From: Desulfotignum sp.
Lineage (GTDB): Bacteria > Desulfobacterota > Desulfobacteria > Desulfobacterales > Desulfobacteraceae
DNA length: 64,000 nucleotides
Direction of reading: 5' to 3'
Assembly: GCA_011390335.1 (NCBI GenBank)
Contig: JAABSO010000018.1
Location: 1-64,000 of the forward strand
Position numbers and translations under genes: made by a program. The number at the start of each line of letters is the position of its first letter. The first letter of the stretch is position 1. The notes beneath the pieces are model-generated. The model saw only the letters and a program-made list of their open reading frames with translations. It was not told the origin of the DNA and did not search any database. Positions 27,652-36,945 of this stretch are shown here, piece by piece.

Positions 27652-28050
27652 CTACCATACGTTACAAAGGATTTCACCGCCGACATTCGCTTCTTTTGCC
27701 TGTTTGTCCGTCATCACCCCTTTGGAGGTGGAAACAATGGAAATACCCAGGCCGTTTAAAACCGGCTCCATTTGCTGTGATTTGCAGTAAACCCTGCAGG
27801 ATGGTTTACTGATGCGTTTTATACCAAAAATAGTGGGCCGGCCGTCTTTTACATATTTCAGATAGACGCGTATCAGTCCCTGGGTTTCATTTTCAAGAAA
27901 CTTGTAATCTTTGATATATCCTTGTTCTTTGAGCACCCGCACCATTTCCTGTTTGATCTTTGATCCGGGGATATCCACTTTGGCAAACCCTGCTTTACCA
28001 CCATTTCTGATAATAGTAAGCATGTCTGCAACGGGATCACTAATTGCCAT
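27652..28050 (-). CDS. rpsH: 30S ribosomal protein S8
   Basis: 132 aa, starting MAISDPVADMLTIIRNGGKA and ending with the S8 signature ISIVSTSKGVMTDKQAKEAN. It binds the 16S central domain and in E. coli represses the spc operon. Confidence 0.97.
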   Translation of the reverse strand: MAISDPVADMLTIIRNGGKAGFAKVDIPGSKIKQEMVRVLKEQGYIKDYKFLENETQGLIRVYLKYVKDGRPTIFGIKRISKPSCRVYCKSQQMEPVLNGLGISIVSTSKGVMTDKQAKEANVGGEILCNVW

Positions 28051-28113
28051 TTGAAATCTCCTTAAAATTCCGCTGATATGTCATCGCAGGGCGATGTGAG
28101 AATTGTTTTATTG

Positions 28114-28299
28114 TTACCAGCTTGACTTGGTAACACCGGGAAGCTTGCCTTGGGAAGCAAGGGTCCTGAAACAAATCCTGCAGATACCGGCTTTTCTGAT
28201 AAATCCTCTTGGTCTACCGCATAATGGGCATCTGTTGTATCCACGTACAGAAAATTTTGGTTTCCTGTTTGCCTTTGCGATTAAAGCTTTCTTGGCCAA
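28114..28299 (-). CDS. rpsN: 30S ribosomal protein S14, zinc-binding short type
   Basis: 61 aa with CPLC and CRIC, the short zinc-finger (type Z) S14. It starts [20 protein letters not shown]. It belongs to the 30S head. A 63-bp gap to rpsH contains nothing recognisable. Confidence 0.97.
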   Translation of the reverse strand: MAKKALIAKANRKPKFSVRGYNRCPLCGRPRGFIRKAGICRICFRTLASQGKLPGVTKSSW

Positions 28300-28318
28300 G
28301 CTTTCCTCCTTAAAATGC

Positions 28319-28858
28319 TTAATTTTTAAAAGGCATTCCCATGTATTTCAGGAATGTTTTTCCTTCCTCATCGGTTTTTGCCGTGGTGACGACCGTGACG
28401 TTCAACCCCTTAATGCTGTCGGTCTTGTCATACTCAATTTCAGGAAAGATGATATGCTCGGTGATGCCCAGGCTGTAATTGCCCCGGCCGTCAAAAGCTT
28501 TTCCGGACACTCCCCTGAAGTCCCTGACACGGGGCAGAGCGATGTTGACAAGCCTGTCAAAAAATTCATACATTTTTTCCCGGCGCAGGGTTACCTTGCA
28601 CCCGATGGGAAGGTCGGCCCGCAGCTTGAAATTTGCAATGGGTTTTTTGGCTCTTGTCACAACGGGTTTCTGACCGGCGATCAATGCCAGTTCCTGTGCG
28701 GCGGATTCAATGATTTTTGGATTCCTGACCGCCTCACCCAGTCCCATGTTCAACACTATTTTTTCTAACTTCGGCACCTGAAATTCGTTCTTATATGCAA
28801 AATCTTCCTTGAGTTTTGGCACGATTTCAGTATGGTACTTTTCCTTTAGCGTGGTCAT
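28319..28858 (-). CDS. rplE: 50S ribosomal protein L5
   Basis: 179 aa ([20 protein letters not shown], then [20 protein letters not shown]). It binds 5S rRNA and contacts P-site tRNA. Typical length and position. Confidence 0.97.
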   Translation of the reverse strand: MTTLKEKYHTEIVPKLKEDFAYKNEFQVPKLEKIVLNMGLGEAVRNPKIIESAAQELALIAGQKPVVTRAKKPIANFKLRADLPIGCKVTLRREKMYEFFDRLVNIALPRVRDFRGVSGKAFDGRGNYSLGITEHIIFPEIEYDKTDSIKGLNVTVVTTAKTDEEGKTFLKYMGMPFKN

Positions 28859-28879
28859 TTGTTCTCTCCGGCTTTGGTC

Positions 28880-29209
28880 TTAAGCGTCGATCTGCTCATT
28901 GCATTTCTTGCAGATGCGGACCCGTTTTCCGTTTTCAAGCTGTTTTGTGCCAATCCGCGTCGGCTTTACACAGGAATTGCACATGAGCATGAGATTGGAT
29001 ACATGGATGGGCATGTTTTTATCCACAATTCCCCCCTGGGGATTTGCCTGTGTAGGCCGCTGATGGACTTTCACGACATTGATATTTTCCACAACGACGC
29101 GGTTGGTTTTTTTAACTACCTTCAATACTTTGCCGATTTTGTCCTTGTCCTTACCGGTGAGTACCTTAACCTTGTCATCTTTTTTTATTCTGATCTTCAT
29201 ATTTTCCAT
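28880..29209 (-). CDS. rplX: 50S ribosomal protein L24
   Basis: 109 aa with a KOW motif ([20 protein letters not shown]) and a C-terminal CNSC/CKKC pair that could bind zinc. It initiates 50S assembly. The open frame extends 18 codons upstream over the rplN end, but ATG 29209 with GGAGAG before it fits. An ATG nine bases further in is possible. Confidence 0.94.
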   Translation of the reverse strand: MENMKIRIKKDDKVKVLTGKDKDKIGKVLKVVKKTNRVVVENINVVKVHQRPTQANPQGGIVDKNMPIHVSNLMLMCNSCVKPTRIGTKQLENGKRVRICKKCNEQIDA

Positions 29210-29234
29210 TGTTTTCTCTCCAATCACCCGGTCA

Positions 29235-29603
29235 TTACAATACGTCAGGAGCCAGAGAAACAATTTTCATGAATCGCTTTGCCCTCAACTCCCTTGCCAC
29301 CGGACCAAAGATACGGGTTCCCACCGGTTCATTGTTTTTTGTCAACACCACAGCAGAGTTGTCATCAAACCGGATGGCTGACCCATCAGGCCGTGAAATC
29401 TCCTTTTTGGTTCTGACGATGACGGCAGGTACTATATCACCTTTTTTCACCTTGGCATTGGGGATGGCCTCCTTGACAGAGACAATGATGATATCCCCGA
29501 TGCTGGCATATCTTCTTCTGGAGCCACCCAGTACCTTGATGCAATACAATTCCTTTGCTCCGGAGTTGTCTGCAACCGTCAGTCTCGTTTCAGTCTGAAT
29601 CAT
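29235..29603 (-). CDS. rplN: 50S ribosomal protein L14
   Basis: 122 aa ([20 protein letters not shown], then [20 protein letters not shown]). It forms intersubunit bridges on the 50S face. Typical length. Confidence 0.98.
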   Translation of the reverse strand: MIQTETRLTVADNSGAKELYCIKVLGGSRRRYASIGDIIIVSVKEAIPNAKVKKGDIVPAVIVRTKKEISRPDGSAIRFDDNSAVVLTKNNEPVGTRIFGPVARELRAKRFMKIVSLAPDVL

Positions 29604-29619
29604 TTTTCAACTCCTTCAA

Positions 29620-29883
29620 TTAAACGGCTTTTTTGACGATCTCCGTCACCCTGAATCGCTTGAGTTTGCTTAAAGGCCGGGTTTCGATAATTTTGACCGC
29701 ATCACCGATCCTGCATTCATTTTTCTCATCATGGGCATGGTATTTTTTATACTGTTTGATAAACTTCTTATACATTTTGTGCTGTACAAACCGTTCAACC
29801 TGGACAACCACGGACTTGTCCATTTTGTCCGATACAATCAGCCCCATAAGCTCTTTTTTTTTGGTTCTCTGCGTATTTTCCAT
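29620..29883 (-). CDS. rpsQ: 30S ribosomal protein S17
   Basis: 87 aa, an OB fold ([20 protein letters not shown], then [20 protein letters not shown]). A TTG five codons upstream, overlapping rpmC, could also serve as start; ATG 29883 is preferred. It binds the 16S 5' domain. Confidence 0.94.
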   Translation of the reverse strand: MENTQRTKKKELMGLIVSDKMDKSVVVQVERFVQHKMYKKFIKQYKKYHAHDEKNECRIGDAVKIIETRPLSKLKRFRVTEIVKKAV

Positions 29884-29894
29884 ATCAATCACTT

Positions 29895-30095
29895 TCAACC
29901 CATTTTCACATTCATTTGTTTGGATATTGTATACAGCCTGGCGATGTCTTTTCTGACTTCTGAAAGTTTTGCAGTATTTTCCAGCTGTCCCACGTCGTTC
30001 TGAAAGCGCAGGTTGAAAAGTTCCTTTTTGAGTTCAGTGAGTTTGCCCTGCATCTGGTCAGCACCCATTTCTTTTATTTCACTGGTCTTTAACAT
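29895..30095 (-). CDS. rpmC: 50S ribosomal protein L29
   Basis: 66 aa ([20 protein letters not shown], then [20 protein letters not shown]), a helical hairpin at the exit tunnel near the trigger-factor dock. Two bp after rplP. Confidence 0.96.
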   Translation of the reverse strand: MLKTSEIKEMGADQMQGKLTELKKELFNLRFQNDVGQLENTAKLSEVRKDIARLYTISKQMNVKMG

Positions 30096-30097
30096 GA

Positions 30098-30505
30098 CTA
30101 ATTCCTCTCCACAAAACGGGTTTTTACGGAAAGTTTTCGTGCAGCAAGACGGAGCGCCTCTTTGGCTGTTTCCCTGGGAATACCTTCCATTTCATACAGG
30201 ATCTTTCCGGGCTTTATCCGTGCCACCCAGGCATCTGTGGCTCCCTTACCCTTACCCATGCGGACTTCTGCCGGCTTTTTGGTAACAGGCTTGTCAGGAA
30301 AAAACCTGATCCAGCTTTTGCCGGACCGTTTTGCATGTCTGGTCAAAGCAACCCTGGCTGCCTCTATCTGCCGCGCGTTCACATATCCACATTCAACAGC
30401 CTGGAGCCCGTAGTCACCAAAACTCAAGGTATTTCCCCGGGAAGGCGACCCCTTGGTTCTGCCCCGAAACTGTTTACGGAATTTTACATTTTTTGGACTG
30501 AGCAT
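30098..30505 (-). CDS. rplP: 50S ribosomal protein L16
   Basis: 135 aa, starting [20 protein letters not shown] with the [19 protein letters not shown] signature. It organises the A-site side of the peptidyl transferase centre. Confidence 0.98.
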   Translation of the reverse strand: MLSPKNVKFRKQFRGRTKGSPSRGNTLSFGDYGLQAVECGYVNARQIEAARVALTRHAKRSGKSWIRFFPDKPVTKKPAEVRMGKGKGATDAWVARIKPGKILYEMEGIPRETAKEALRLAARKLSVKTRFVERN

Positions 30506-30528
30506 TTGCTTGTTCTCCTAAATTGCCT

Positions 30529-31182
30529 CTAATTTGTCGCCAAAGCCTGTTCACCCGGGCTCACCACCTCACCTTTAAAGATAAAGGTCTTGATACCGAT
30601 GGTGCCATAAGTGGTTTTGGCTTCTATGAAACCATAATCCACATCAGCCCGGAGTGTGTGCAAAGGAATCCGTCCTTCTTTGTACCATTCTGTTCGGGCC
30701 ATTTCAGCACCACCCAGACGGCCGGAGCAGATGATTTTGATGCCCTTGGCACCAAACCGCATGGCAGAGGTAACACTTCTCTTCATGGCCCGCCTGAAGG
30801 CAATCCGTCTTTCAAGCTGCTGGGCAATGTTCTCGGCCACAAGCTGTGCATCGATCTCAGGTCGTCTGACCTCTTTGATATCGATGAGCACATCCGGTTT
30901 CAGGATCTTTTCCAGCTCCTTTTTGAGCAGCGCTATTTCAGATCCTTTTTTGCCGATAATGATACCGGGTCTGGCAGCAAAAACCCGCAGCCGTATCTGT
31001 TTGGAAAAACGTTCGATTTCAATTTTTGAGATACCGGCATGGTACAGTTTCTTTTTGAGGAATTTGCGGACTTTAAAGTCTTCTTCAACATATTCCGCAT
31101 ACTCTTTGTCTGCATACCATCTGGAATCCCAGGTCCTGATGATGCCTAATCTTAATCCGATAGGATGTACTTTCTGGCCCAA
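30529..31182 (-). CDS. rpsC: 30S ribosomal protein S3
   Basis: 217 aa with a KH domain ([20 protein letters not shown]) and the C-terminal signature ([20 protein letters not shown]). It shapes the mRNA entry tunnel. Confidence 0.98.
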   Translation of the reverse strand: MGQKVHPIGLRLGIIRTWDSRWYADKEYAEYVEEDFKVRKFLKKKLYHAGISKIEIERFSKQIRLRVFAARPGIIIGKKGSEIALLKKELEKILKPDVLIDIKEVRRPEIDAQLVAENIAQQLERRIAFRRAMKRSVTSAMRFGAKGIKIICSGRLGGAEMARTEWYKEGRIPLHTLRADVDYGFIEAKTTYGTIGIKTFIFKGEVVSPGEQALATN

Positions 31183-31197
31183 GCTAAGTTCCTCCTC

Positions 31198-31533
31198 TTA
31201 GTCGGTCTGAGCGACTATTACAGTTAAATGACTGGTACGTTTCAAAATCCTGCTGGCTCTTCCCCTGGCTCTCGGGCGAAAGCGCTTCAAAGAGGGCCCG
31301 TGATCTACAATAATATTTTTAACAACCAATTTATCCACGTCCAGTTCGTTGTTATGCGCTGCGTTGGCTACGGCAGACTGAAGTGTTTTATAAATGATAC
31401 CAGCAGCCTTCAACGGCATAAATTTTAACAGCGAAAGTGCCTGTTCTGCATTCTTTCCTTTAACTTCGCTGATGGGCAACCGAAGCTTAAACGGTGAAAT
31501 CCTTGCGTATTTAGTACTAGCTTTTACTTCCAT
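31198..31533 (-). CDS. rplV: 50S ribosomal protein L22
   Basis: 111 aa with a long beta-hairpin entering the exit tunnel ([20 protein letters not shown]). No insertion of the kind linked to macrolide resistance is apparent. Confidence 0.97.
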   Translation of the reverse strand: MEVKASTKYARISPFKLRLPISEVKGKNAEQALSLLKFMPLKAAGIIYKTLQSAVANAAHNNELDVDKLVVKNIIVDHGPSLKRFRPRARGRASRILKRTSHLTVIVAQTD

Positions 31534-31569
31534 GTCACACCTAATCCTTTAATCAAGCGGAGCCTAACA

Positions 31570-31845
31570 TTACCGTCTGGCTTTTTTGTCTCCGGCATGA
31601 CCCCAAAATGTTCTCGTGGGTGAAAATTCACCAAGCTTGTGACCAACCATATTTTCTGAAACAAATACAGGGATGAATTTTTTACCATTGTGAACGGCAA
31701 AGGTAATTCCGACCATTTCCGGTAAAATGGTTGACCGTCTTGACCAGGTTTTAATGACTTTATTGCTGTTGGATTTTCTTGCGTCCAAAACTTTTTTTAA
31801 AAGCGCAGGTGCAATATATGGTCCTTTTTTCAATGATCGTGGCAT
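31570..31845 (-). CDS. rpsS: 30S ribosomal protein S19
   Basis: 91 aa, starting [20 protein letters not shown] with [20 protein letters not shown]. It pairs with S13 in the 30S head. Confidence 0.98.
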   Translation of the reverse strand: MPRSLKKGPYIAPALLKKVLDARKSNSNKVIKTWSRRSTILPEMVGITFAVHNGKKFIPVFVSENMVGHKLGEFSPTRTFWGHAGDKKARR

Positions 31846-31858
31846 AATTTTTCACCTA

Positions 31859-32692
31859 TTATTTTCTCTTAGCTCTTCTTTTAACGATATACTGATCCGT
31901 CCTCGCATTGTTCCTGGTCCGCTTTCCCTTGCTGGGCAATCCCCATGGACTGCAGGGCTGACGTCCGCCGGATGACCGGCCTTCACCACCGCCCATGGGA
32001 TGGTCCACCGGGTTCATGGCAACGCCGCGTACTGACGGCCTTCTGCCCAGCCAGCGTGAACGGCCGGCCTTTCCCAGACTGACATCTCCGTGCTTTTCAT
32101 TGCCCACCCTGCCCACAGTAGCTTTGCATTTCACATGGATCATGCGGACCTCACCAGACGGCAGCAGGACCTGGGCATAACTGCCCTCTTTTGCCATGAG
32201 ACGGGCATAGGCACCAGCACTGCGTACAATCTGTCCGCCTTTTTCCTGTTTCAACTCAATATTGTGTATCCTGGTACCGGTGGGAATATTTTCCAAAGGC
32301 ATGCAGTTACCGGGTTTAATATCTGCATCCGGTCCGGTTTCAAGAATATCTCCCACCTTTATATCAAGTGGGGCCAGAATATAGCGTTTTTCACCATCTG
32401 CATATACCAGCAGGGCAATTCTGGCACTTCTGTTTGGATCATACTCAATGGCAGACACCTTGGCCGGAATGCCGTCTTTATCCCGTTTGAAATCGATCAT
32501 GCGGTATTGTTTTTTGGCCCCGCCGCCCCTGTGTCTGGTTGTGATTCTTCCGTGAGTGTTCCGCCCGGCTTTTTTGCTGAGTTTCTTTGTGAGCCGCCTT
32601 TCCGGTTTTGATTTGGTAATCTCTTCAAAAGAAAGGTATTCCTGGGAACGTCTTCCGGGAGATGTCGGTTTTGCCTTTATAATTGTTGACAT
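31859..32692 (-). CDS. rplB: 50S ribosomal protein L2
   Basis: 277 aa with the C-terminal signature [20 protein letters not shown], including the conserved His near the peptidyl transferase centre. Needed for subunit association. Confidence 0.98.
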   Translation of the reverse strand: MSTIIKAKPTSPGRRSQEYLSFEEITKSKPERRLTKKLSKKAGRNTHGRITTRHRGGGAKKQYRMIDFKRDKDGIPAKVSAIEYDPNRSARIALLVYADGEKRYILAPLDIKVGDILETGPDADIKPGNCMPLENIPTGTRIHNIELKQEKGGQIVRSAGAYARLMAKEGSYAQVLLPSGEVRMIHVKCKATVGRVGNEKHGDVSLGKAGRSRWLGRRPSVRGVAMNPVDHPMGGGEGRSSGGRQPCSPWGLPSKGKRTRNNARTDQYIVKRRAKRK

Positions 32693-32704
32693 AGATATAC
32701 CTCT

Positions 32705-32992
32705 TTAAACACCCTCAAAAAAATCGATTCTTTGTCCTGGCATCAGCGTAATAATAGCTTTTTTCCAGTCTTTCCGCTTGCCGATAATTCTGCCGCGCTG
32801 TTTGACTTTGCCTTTAACCTGAACGGTTCTGACCTGTTTTACTTTGGTATTAAAGCTTTTTTCAACAGCGTCCTTGATCTCCAACCGATTTGCCCGCTTG
32901 TCCACACGCAGGGTCACCTGGTTGTTCAATTCTTTTTGCAGGGTTGTTTTTTCCGTAACAACAGGTCCTCTGATGATATCATACTGTTTCAT
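32705..32992 (-). CDS. rplW: 50S ribosomal protein L23
   Basis: 95 aa ([20 protein letters not shown], then [20 protein letters not shown]). It is the main docking site for trigger factor and SRP at the tunnel exit. Confidence 0.97.
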   Translation of the reverse strand: MKQYDIIRGPVVTEKTTLQKELNNQVTLRVDKRANRLEIKDAVEKSFNTKVKQVRTVQVKGKVKQRGRIIGKRKDWKKAIITLMPGQRIDFFEGV

Positions 32993-32993
32993 C

Positions 32994-33614
32994 TTAGCCT
33001 AACCTCCCTTTGATATTCTGAATGCTGGATTCAACCAGCAGAAGGTTTCTATATTTCAAAATATCATATACGTTCAGACCTGCGGTCTTGATCACCTTGA
33101 CATCAGGAATGTTTCGGGATGACAGCTCAAGATTGGTGTCCTGCACATCAGAAACAATGAGCAGATCATCAAGGCTCAGGGCCCCGAGAACAGAGGCCAG
33201 CGCCTTTGTTTTAATCTCATCAAGTTTGAGGTCATCAATCACAAAAAGGTTTTTGTCTTCCCATTTACTGCTCAAGGCCATTTTCAATGCGAGCTTCCGT
33301 ACTTTTTTGGGGACCTTGTAGGCATAGGATCTTGGAGATGGCCCAAAGATTATCCCGCCGCCTTTTCTCAAGGGAGACTTGATACTTCCGGCCCGTGCAT
33401 TACCGGTTCCTTTCTGCCTGAAAAGTTTTCTTGTACTTCCTTTCACCATACCCCGTGTTTTAGACGCAGCAGTCCCTTCCCGCCTGGAGGCGAGCTGGGA
33501 TCTGACCACATCATGAAGAACACTTGTCTTGACCGGAATGCTGAATATTTCATCAGGAAGCTGGATTTCAGACACCTTCTCACCTGCACTGTTTAATACA
33601 TCTACAGCAGCCAT
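32994..33614 (-). CDS. rplD: 50S ribosomal protein L4
   Basis: 206 aa. The tunnel loop is [20 protein letters not shown]. In E. coli L4 also represses the S10 operon. It is separated from rplC by an unusually long 117-bp gap. Confidence 0.97.
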   Translation of the reverse strand: MAAVDVLNSAGEKVSEIQLPDEIFSIPVKTSVLHDVVRSQLASRREGTAASKTRGMVKGSTRKLFRQKGTGNARAGSIKSPLRKGGGIIFGPSPRSYAYKVPKKVRKLALKMALSSKWEDKNLFVIDDLKLDEIKTKALASVLGALSLDDLLIVSDVQDTNLELSSRNIPDVKVIKTAGLNVYDILKYRNLLLVESSIQNIKGRLG

Positions 33615-33731
33615 ATTCTTCCTCTTAAATTTTGATCAGCTATGCATCACTGCTATACTTTTGCAATACCCATAGCCGCACTTGTCAAACCACCCTGTTA
33701 CAAATTACCGGGCAGCTGATTAAAAATTGTA

Positions 33732-34355
33732 TTACTTGTCAGTTTTATGTACTTCAAGAATCCCTGTTTTGGGGCCGGGAACAGCACCTCTCAACAACAG
33801 CAGATTGTCTTTGTGCTTTATATCCACAATGGTTAAGTTCTTGACGGTTTCCCTGTCTACGCCCATGTGTCCGGGCATACGCTTGCCTTTGATGACTTTG
33901 GCAGGCCAGGCACTGTTACCGATGGAACCGGGTTTTCTGTGATTTCTGTTACCATGGGTTTCCGGTCCCCGGCTGAACCCGTGCCGTTTTATGGTACCCT
34001 GGAAGCCGCGTCCTTTTGAGGTTCCGGAAACCGTCACCTTCTCACCGATGGCGAACATGTCCAGGTTTACAGTTGCACCCGGCTCCACACCATCAACGGT
34101 CGGGGTACGGAATTCTTTTAAAACTTTGAATCCTTTGTCACACGCTTTTTTCAAATGACCTGCAACAGGCTTGCTCAGACTTTCCACCGGTTTTTCATCA
34201 AAGCCAAGCTGGACCGCTGTGTATCCGTCTTTTTCAATGGTTTTCACCTGTGTTACCACACAGGGGCCAACCTGCACCACGGTAACAGGAACGAGTCTCC
34301 CATCCGGAGAAAAAGCACTGGTCATCCCGATTTTTTTTCCAATAATTCCGTTCAT
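33732..34355 (-). CDS. rplC: 50S ribosomal protein L3
   Basis: 207 aa ([20 protein letters not shown], then [20 protein letters not shown]). It is an early 50S assembly protein near the peptidyl transferase centre. Typical length. Confidence 0.98.
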   Translation of the reverse strand: MNGIIGKKIGMTSAFSPDGRLVPVTVVQVGPCVVTQVKTIEKDGYTAVQLGFDEKPVESLSKPVAGHLKKACDKGFKVLKEFRTPTVDGVEPGATVNLDMFAIGEKVTVSGTSKGRGFQGTIKRHGFSRGPETHGNRNHRKPGSIGNSAWPAKVIKGKRMPGHMGVDRETVKNLTIVDIKHKDNLLLLRGAVPGPKTGILEVHKTDK

Positions 34356-34375
34356 TTTTGGTTCCTGTTATCAAA

Positions 34376-34684
34376 CTATAATTTAATTTCCACATCAACG
34401 CCTGGTGAAAGATCCAGCTTCATCAAGGCATCGACTGTCTGCTGCGTCGGCTCTAAAATGTCCATCATTCTTTTGTGGGTCCTGATTTCAAACTGCTCCC
34501 GTGATTTCTTGTTCACATGGGGGGAACGCAGAACCGTAAATTTATTGATACGGGTTGGCAAAGGGACCGGGCCCACAATTCTGGCACCGGTTTTCCTTGC
34601 CGTATCAACGATATCCATTGAAGACTGGTCAAGCAGCTTGTGGTCATACGCCTTGAGCCGAATCCGTATTTTTGTTTTCAACAT
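34376..34684 (-). CDS. rpsJ: 30S ribosomal protein S10
   Basis: 102 aa ([20 protein letters not shown], then [20 protein letters not shown]). It belongs to the 30S head and is also NusE, which couples NusG and antitermination. It follows tuf after 20 bp, so the str and S10 units are probably one transcript. Confidence 0.98.
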   Translation of the reverse strand: MLKTKIRIRLKAYDHKLLDQSSMDIVDTARKTGARIVGPVPLPTRINKFTVLRSPHVNKKSREQFEIRTHKRMMDILEPTQQTVDALMKLDLSPGVDVEIKL

Positions 34685-34704
34685 GATAGCGTTCTTTCTT
34701 AACC

Positions 34705-35898
34705 TTATTCTATGATTTCAGCAATAACGCCGGCACCCACTGTCCGCCCGCCTTCACGCACTGCAAACCGCAGCTCTTTTTCCATGGCAATGGGGGAGAT
34801 AAGTTCGACATTGATGGTAGCATTATCACCAGGCATGATCATTTCAACCCCTTCTTCAAGGGTCAGAACACCTGTCACGTCCGTGGTTCTAAAGAAAAAC
34901 TGGGGCCTGTAACCACTGAAAAACGGGGTATGCCGGCCGCCTTCTTCTTTGCTCAACGCGTACATTTCCGCTTTGAATTTTGTATGGGGGGTAATGGTGC
35001 CGGGTTTGGCAACCACCTGCCCTCTTTCCACCTGGTCCCGTTTGGTGCCCCGGAGCAGCAGGCCCACATTGTCACCGGCCTGGCCTTCATCCAGAAGCTT
35101 TCTGAACATTTCAACACCGGTGCACACGGTCTTGGCAGTATCACGGATACCCACCAGCTCGATCTCATCACCGGTCTTGACAATTCCGCGGTCAATACGC
35201 CCGGTAACAACAGTTCCCCGGCCGGAAATGGAAAATACGTCTTCAATGGGCATCAGAAACGGCTTGTCCATATCACGTTCGGGTTCCGGAACATAGGAAT
35301 CCAGTACATCCAGCAGTTCAAAAATGGGCTTGGCTTCGTCGCTGTCCACGTCATCACTTTCCAGGGCCTTTAAAGCAGATCCCCGGATAATGGGTGTTTC
35401 ATCACCGGAAAATTCATAGGAATCCAGCAGCTCCTGAAGCTCCAGCTCCACCAGTTCGATCAGCTCTTCGTCATCCACCATGTCGCATTTGTTCAAAAAT
35501 ACCACAATTTTGGGCACCCCAACCTGACGGGCAAGAAGAATATGCTCCCTGGTCTGGGGCATGGGGCCGTCATCAGCGGACACAACCAGAATAGCACCGT
35601 CCATCTGGGCCGCACCGGTGATCATGTTCTTGATATAGTCGGCATGGCCCGGGCAATCCACATGGGCATAGTGGCGCTTGTCTGTCTCATATTCCACATG
35701 GGCCGTCGCAATGGTAATACCACGTTCTCTTTCTTCCGGGGCCTTGTCAATCTCATCAAAGGGAACATATGTGCCATGCCCCTTTAATCCGGCGTGTTTT
35801 GTAATTGCGGCTGTCAGCGTGGTCTTGCCATGGTCGATATGACCAATTGTGCCGATGTTTACATGCGGTTTTTTCCGCTGAAATTTCTCCTTAGCCAT
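34705..35898 (-). CDS. tuf: Elongation factor Tu, copy 1 (str operon)
   Basis: A 397-aa GTPase with [10 protein letters not shown] (G1), DCPGHADYI (G3) and NKCDMVDD (G4), plus the beta-barrel domains 2 and 3. It delivers aminoacyl-tRNA to the ribosome. It is nearly identical to the copy at 49160-50353: by eye only two base differences outside the first ~60 coding bases, where six cluster. Here it lies directly after rpsG because fusA, normally between them, is missing. Confidence 0.98.
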   Translation of the reverse strand: MAKEKFQRKKPHVNIGTIGHIDHGKTTLTAAITKHAGLKGHGTYVPFDEIDKAPEERERGITIATAHVEYETDKRHYAHVDCPGHADYIKNMITGAAQMDGAILVVSADDGPMPQTREHILLARQVGVPKIVVFLNKCDMVDDEELIELVELELQELLDSYEFSGDETPIIRGSALKALESDDVDSDEAKPIFELLDVLDSYVPEPERDMDKPFLMPIEDVFSISGRGTVVTGRIDRGIVKTGDEIELVGIRDTAKTVCTGVEMFRKLLDEGQAGDNVGLLLRGTKRDQVERGQVVAKPGTITPHTKFKAEMYALSKEEGGRHTPFFSGYRPQFFFRTTDVTGVLTLEEGVEMIMPGDNATINVELISPIAMEKELRFAVREGGRTVGAGVIAEIIE

Positions 35899-35953
35899 CT
35901 TCTTTATTCCTCCATTGGAATGTTATCAGGATTTTTTTTAAAAATGTAAAAAT

Positions 35954-36421
35954 TTACCATCTAAAATGTGCAAACGCCTTGTTGGCTTCAGCCATTTTAT
36001 GAGTATCTTCTTTTTTCTTCATCGCCCCGCCCCGCTGGTTGTATGCATCCATCAACTCGCCGGCCAGCTTTTTTTCAAATCCTTTTTCAGAGCGGCCCCG
36101 GCTGTAATTGATCAGCCATCTGAAGGCCAGGGCGGTCTGTCTGGCCGGATTGATATCCGTGGGCACCTGATAGGTGGACCCGCCGATTCTCCTGGACTTT
36201 ACTTCCACAGCAGGCCTGATATTGTCGACCGCTTTCTTAAACACATTCAGAGCAGGCTCTCCGATTTTCTCTTCAGCCATCAACAGCGCTTTTGTCACCA
36301 CTTTCCTGGCCGCATTTTTTTTGCCGTTCCTCATCACGCAATTTACAAATTTTGCTGCAAGCTTTTGCTCCTGCGTGGCACTTTTCATGAAATTTTCGAT
36401 TATGATCTGTTTATCCGCCAT
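35954..36421 (-). CDS. rpsG: 30S ribosomal protein S7
   Basis: 155 aa with NVMRNGKKNAARKVVTKALL, ALAFRWLINYSRGRSEKGFE and the usual C-terminal helix. It nucleates 30S head assembly and in E. coli represses the str operon. Confidence 0.97.
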   Translation of the reverse strand: MADKQIIIENFMKSATQEQKLAAKFVNCVMRNGKKNAARKVVTKALLMAEEKIGEPALNVFKKAVDNIRPAVEVKSRRIGGSTYQVPTDINPARQTALAFRWLINYSRGRSEKGFEKKLAGELMDAYNQRGGAMKKKEDTHKMAEANKAFAHFRW

Positions 36422-36470
36422 GTGTCATATCCACCCAATATTATCCATTAAAACATCCATACCCATTTTC

Positions 36471-36842
36471 TTATTTGGGTCTCTTGGCGCCGTATTTTGA
36501 ACGGCCCTGTCTTCTGTCATCCACACCCAGTGTATCAAGCGCGCCCCTGACAATATGGTAGCGGACACCTGGAAGGTCTTTGACCCTGCCCCCCCGGACC
36601 AGAACAACAGAGTGTTCCTGGAGATTGTGACCCATACCCGGGATATATGCAGCGATTTCCATGCCGGTTGTCAACCGAACCCTTGCCACTTTTCTCAAAG
36701 CAGAGTTCGGTTTTTTGGGCGTTGAGGTGTACACCCTGGTACAAACACCGCGTTTCTGGGGGCCGCCCTTCAAAGCAGGCGTACTTACCTTCTTCTCAGC
36801 TTTTTTTCTACTTTTCCTCACCAACTGATTAATGGTCGGCAT
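36471..36842 (-). CDS. rpsL: 30S ribosomal protein S12
   Basis: 123 aa ([20 protein letters not shown], then [20 protein letters not shown]). The lysines of TPKKPNS and of [13 protein letters not shown], where streptomycin-resistance changes occur, look wild type. It controls decoding accuracy and is the first gene of the str unit. Confidence 0.98.
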   Translation of the reverse strand: MPTINQLVRKSRKKAEKKVSTPALKGGPQKRGVCTRVYTSTPKKPNSALRKVARVRLTTGMEIAAYIPGMGHNLQEHSVVLVRGGRVKDLPGVRYHIVRGALDTLGVDDRRQGRSKYGAKRPK

Positions 36843-36899
36843 AATCTTTTCAACGCTCCTTATCGATTTAATACATTGCCATACACGACAAAATATTTA

Positions 36900-36928
36900 A
36901 TTCTACTTTCCAAAATTAAATATGTCAA
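36900..36928 (-). promoter_or_regulatory. Strong candidate promoter of the str-S10 transcription unit
   Basis: On the minus strand, TTGACA (36928-36923), a 17-bp spacer and TAGAAT (36905-36900) form a near-consensus sigma-70 promoter in an AT-rich setting. It lies in the 103-bp gap between rpoC and rpsL, and would start RNA about 50 bases before rpsL. Confidence 0.75.
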
Positions 36929-36945
36929 GAAAATTTTAATTTTAC

